Shown here: positions 43,411 through 45,926 of the stretch, piece by piece
Position numbering within the stretch: position 1 is the first letter of the stretch
Layout of the letters: each line of letters opens with the position of its first letter
Assembly (NCBI RefSeq): GCF_006345825.1
Contig: NZ_VCIX01000076.1
Span: 1 to 45,926 of the forward strand
Reading direction: 5' to 3'
Origin: Paenibacillus paridis
Lineage (GTDB): Bacteria > Bacillota > Bacilli > Paenibacillales > Paenibacillaceae
Length of the DNA stretch: 45,926 bases
The notes under the pieces: model-generated
The model's input: only the letters and a program-made list of their open reading frames with translations
Told to the model about the DNA's origin: nothing
Databases searched by the model: none
Program-made: the position numbers and the translations under genes

Positions 43411-45926
43411 ATGATTAAACGTTGGATATCAATGGTTTTGCTATTAGTTTTAATTGTGGGCAATATCCCTCAGTATGCTTATGCAGATTCTCTTGGCGGG
43501 TGGAATATCCGCAATCCGTTGCCCACAGGTAATGCGCTACTAGGCATCGCCTACGGAAACGGCATGTATGTGGCGATTGGGGAAGGTGGGACGATTGTGA
43601 CCTCCAGCGATGGAGCGAACTGGACGAGCCGAACGAGCAACACTATCTCTGCTTTAACTAGTGTCACCTTTGCAAATGGCACGTTTGTGGCAGTGGGGGG
43701 CAGTGGAGCAATCGTGACCTCCAGCAATGGTGTGAGCTGGACGGACCGATCGGGTGCTACTCCAAGGGCATTAAGCGGGGTTACCTTCGGAAACGGCATT
43801 TTTGTGGCTGTGGGTGCAACTGGAACGATTTTGACCTCCAGCAACAATGGCGCGAGCTGGGTGGTTCGAACGAGCAATGTTACGCATAGCCTAAATAGCG
43901 TCACCTACGGTAAAAATATATATGTCGTGGCGGGGAACAATGGAACGATTTTGACCTCAAGCAACGGAACGACTTGGGCGTCCCAAACGAGCGGCACTAC
44001 GTTTCCTTTAAACGGAATTATTTTTGGGGATAATCTATTTGCGGTGGTGGGATACGCGGGAACAGTTCTGACCTCTACCAACGGAACGAGCTGGACGAGC
44101 CGGGTGAGTGGTACTACGAGTACCCTGTATAACATTTCCTTCGGAAACGGCAAATATATGGCAGTGGATTCCATTAGTGATAAGGTCTTGACCTCCAGCA
44201 ATGGAACGAGCTGGACAAGCCAATCGACCGGTACTGCGAATAGTCTGCACGGCGTCGGATACGGAAACAGCGTGCATATGGCGGTAGGGAACGGTGGAAC
44301 GATTTTGACCTCCAGCAACGGCACGACTTGGACGATTCGTACGAATCCCATTACGAGCAATTTAAATGGCGTAGCTTACGGAAATAGCATGTATGTGGCT
44401 GTGGGTGTTAATGGAACGATTTTGACTTCCAGCAACGGAATGAACTGGGCGAGTCAAGCAACTCCCGCAAACAACACGTTAAATGGCGTCACTTATGGAA
44501 ACGGTACGTATGTGGCTGTGGGTATTAATGGAACGATTACGACCTCTGCCAGTGGATTGAGCTGGACGAGCCGAACGAGTGGCACTGCGAGTACACTAAA
44601 TGGAGTCACCTATGGAAACGGCGGGTATGTAGCTGTGGGTAATGACGGAGTAATTATGACCTCCAATGATGCAGTGAGCTGGACAAGCCAAACGAGTGGG
44701 ACTACGAATGCTCTAAATAGAGTTAGCTACGGAAACAGCATATATGTGGCAGTAGGGAACGCGGGAATGATTATGACCTCCATCGATGGAGTGAGCTGGA
44801 CGAGCCAAACAAGCGGCACTTCGAATACATTAACTGGAGTTATGGCCGAAAACGAAATGTATGTGGCAGTGGGGAATAGTGGAACGATAGTGACCTCCGG
44901 TGATGGAGCAAACTGGACGGTTCGAACGAGCGGAACGAATAATACTCTGAGGGATGCTCGCTACGGAAATGGCATGTATGTAATTGTAGGGAACCTTGGG
45001 ACGATTATAACCTCCAGTGACGGATTGAGCTGGAATAGCCAAACGAGCGGCACAACGAAAAGTCTATATAGCGTCACTTACGGAAAAGGGGCGTTTATGG
45101 CAGTGGGATTAACTGGGACGATATTGCAAACCGACCTAATGCCGATAATGACCTACACCGTCAGCTACAATGATAATGGGGCGACGGCAGGCAGTATGCC
45201 GATCGACAATGTGTTGTATGAGCAGGGGGATTCGGTGACCGTTCTTGGCAATACGGGAAGCCTGGCAAAGGCGGGCTATACTTTCGCAGGGTGGAACAGA
45301 GAGGCGGACGGAAGTGGAACGAGCTATGCTTCCGGAGCTAGCTTTATGATGGGAACGGCGAACGTCACGCTTTACGCGATGTGGACGGAGTCAATTAGCA
45401 GTGTAACGGTTAGCCCGAACACGGCGAGCATGATGCAGGGCGGAATTAAGCAGTTTGCGGCATTGGTAGATGCGGTGGGAGGCGCAGCGACGACCGTCAC
45501 TTGGAAGAGCAGTGACGCTAAGGTGTCCGTGGACAGCACGGGTAAAGTCACCGTGGCAGCAGATACGCCGCCAGGAGAATACATGGTCACCGCGACTTCG
45601 ACGGTGAACGACAGCAAAAAAGGAAATGCGACGATTACGGTAACGGCAGCGCCAGCGATCAACAGCGTGAGCGTTAGCCCGAACACGGCGAGCATGCTGC
45701 AGGGAGGAATCAAGCAGTTTGCGGCATTGGTAGATGCAGTGGGTGGCGCAGCGACGACCGTCACTTGGAAGAGTAGCGACGCTAAGGTGTCTGTGGACAG
45801 CACGGGCAAAGTCACCGTGGCAGCAGATACGCTGCCAGGAGAATACATGATCACCGCGACTTCGACGGTGAACGACAGCAAAAAAGGAAATGCGACGATT
45901 ACGGTAACGGCAGCGCCAGCAATCAA
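43411..45926 (+). CDS. Secreted 14-repeat beta-propeller-like surface protein, 3'-truncated by window end
   Basis: An open frame from ATG 43411, behind GTGGGAG, continues without a stop to the window end (at least 838 codons). A Sec signal peptide ends near YAYA-DS (about 26). Fourteen tandem repeats of about 39 residues (about 43-574) share the pattern LNGVTYGNGxYVAVGNxGTI followed by LTSSNGxSWTSQTSG, resembling BNR/HCF136-type propeller blades; fourteen would make two seven-bladed propellers. An InlB-like B-repeat (about 581-660; YTFAGWN, LYAMW) and two near-identical Big2 Ig-like domains follow, the second cut by the edge. No SLH domain is seen yet; one may lie beyond. The InlB-like unit is shared with the S-layer protein upstream. 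Confidence 0.88.
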   Translation, partial: MIKRWISMVLLLVLIVGNIPQYAYADSLGGWNIRNPLPTGNALLGIAYGNGMYVAIGEGGTIVTSSDGANWTSRTSNTISALTSVTFANGTFVAVGGSGAIVTSSNGVSWTDRSGATPRALSGVTFGNGIFVAVGATGTILTSSNNGASWVVRTSNVTHSLNSVTYGKNIYVVAGNNGTILTSSNGTTWASQTSGTTFPLNGIIFGDNLFAVVGYAGTVLTSTNGTSWTSRVSGTTSTLYNISFGNGKYMAVDSISDKVLTSSNGTSWTSQSTGTANSLHGVGYGNSVHMAVGNGGTILTSSNGTTWTIRTNPITSNLNGVAYGNSMYVAVGVNGTILTSSNGMNWASQATPANNTLNGVTYGNGTYVAVGINGTITTSASGLSWTSRTSGTASTLNGVTYGNGGYVAVGNDGVIMTSNDAVSWTSQTSGTTNALNRVSYGNSIYVAVGNAGMIMTSIDGVSWTSQTSGTSNTLTGVMAENEMYVAVGNSGTIVTSGDGANWTVRTSGTNNTLRDARYGNGMYVIVGNLGTIITSSDGLSWNSQTSGTTKSLYSVTYGKGAFMAVGLTGTILQTDLMPIMTYTVSYNDNGATAGSMPIDNVLYEQGDSVTVLGNTGSLAKAGYTFAGWNREADGSGTSYASGASFMMGTANVTLYAMWTESISSVTVSPNTASMMQGGIKQFAALVDAVGGAATTVTWKSSDAKVSVDSTGKVTVAADTPPGEYMVTATSTVNDSKKGNATITVTAAPAINSVSVSPNTASMLQGGIKQFAALVDAVGGAATTVTWKSSDAKVSVDSTGKVTVAADTLPGEYMITATSTVNDSKKGNATITVTAAPAI
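43537..45132 (+). repeat. Fourteen ~117-bp tandem repeats (propeller blades)
   Basis: The coding repeat has a period of about 39 codons and a well-conserved core such as GGAACGATTTTGACCTCCAG. DNA identity between units is moderate, so they are older than the 258-bp repeats of the S-layer gene. Confidence 0.85.
45394..45926 (+). repeat. 264-bp near-identical tandem Big2 repeats
   Basis: TTAGCCCGAACACGGCGAGC recurs at 45410 and 45674 (period 264 bp, 88 codons). The two copies are almost identical and the second runs to the window edge, so further copies probably follow. Confidence 0.88.

Noticed and set aside
43551..45926. Several minus-strand frames opposite the 14-repeat protein gene
   Set aside because: The plus-strand frame has signal peptide, ribosome binding site and protein domains; the antisense frames reflect repeat composition.

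Overview
The window looks like a chromosomal segment of a spore-forming, low-to-mid GC Firmicute, most likely a Paenibacillus or close relative. The evidence is strong AGGAGG-type ribosome binding sites, a GerA-type germinant receptor operon, the end of the purine operon (purH-purD), SLH-domain surface proteins, 7TMR-DISM sensor kinases, and a gene order (purH, purD, DUF3048/yerB, yerC, dgkB/yerQ, rlmCD/yefA) that matches the order I recall around purD-yefA in Bacillus subtilis with other genes interspersed.

Core half (1-22.1 kb): a duplicated intergenic element precedes purH and purD. Next comes a four-gene co-directional group of a lipoprotein polysaccharide deacetylase, a D-x-D-x-DG repeat lipoprotein and an OmpR-type response regulator/HAMP histidine kinase pair, which reads as a cell-envelope module. 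A 39-residue membrane peptide (minus strand), a CxxC thioredoxin-fold protein and an alpha/beta hydrolase follow. A minus-strand gerB-gerA-gerC operon is next. Then come a DUF3048 lipoprotein, a PhoU-like (DUF47) plus Pit phosphate transporter pair behind a good tandem Pho-box candidate, a minus-strand YqfQ-like protein with a basic tail, yerC, a CbiX-type chelatase, dgkB and rlmCD. Between pit and the YqfQ-like gene lies a roughly 400-bp gene-free stretch packed with DnaA-box 9-mers.

Accessory half (22.1 kb to the end): after rlmCD the composition becomes more AT-rich. There is a kinase/regulator/ABC-ATPase/permease module resembling peptide-antibiotic sensing and immunity systems. A convergent two-component pair follows whose kinase has a 7TMR-DISM sensor. 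Then comes a 17-kb block of large genes on the plus strand: a 1452-residue regulator (degenerate protein-kinase lobe, AAA-type ATPase, helical repeats, GAF, LuxR HTH), a 1648-residue S-layer-anchored adhesin-like protein, a 1047-residue 7TMR-DISM hybrid kinase with two kinase cores and a receiver, a receiver-BTAD (SARP-like) response regulator, and a very large secreted repeat protein that runs off the window end.

The accessory block can be read as sensing and regulatory machinery controlling two large surface proteins; that coupling is inference from adjacency and shared domains. The two strongest items for follow-up are the DnaA-box cluster at 17.3-17.6 kb and the regulator/adhesin/hybrid-kinase island at 29.2-45.9 kb. 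No rRNA, tRNA, CRISPR array, transposase or phage gene was recognised.
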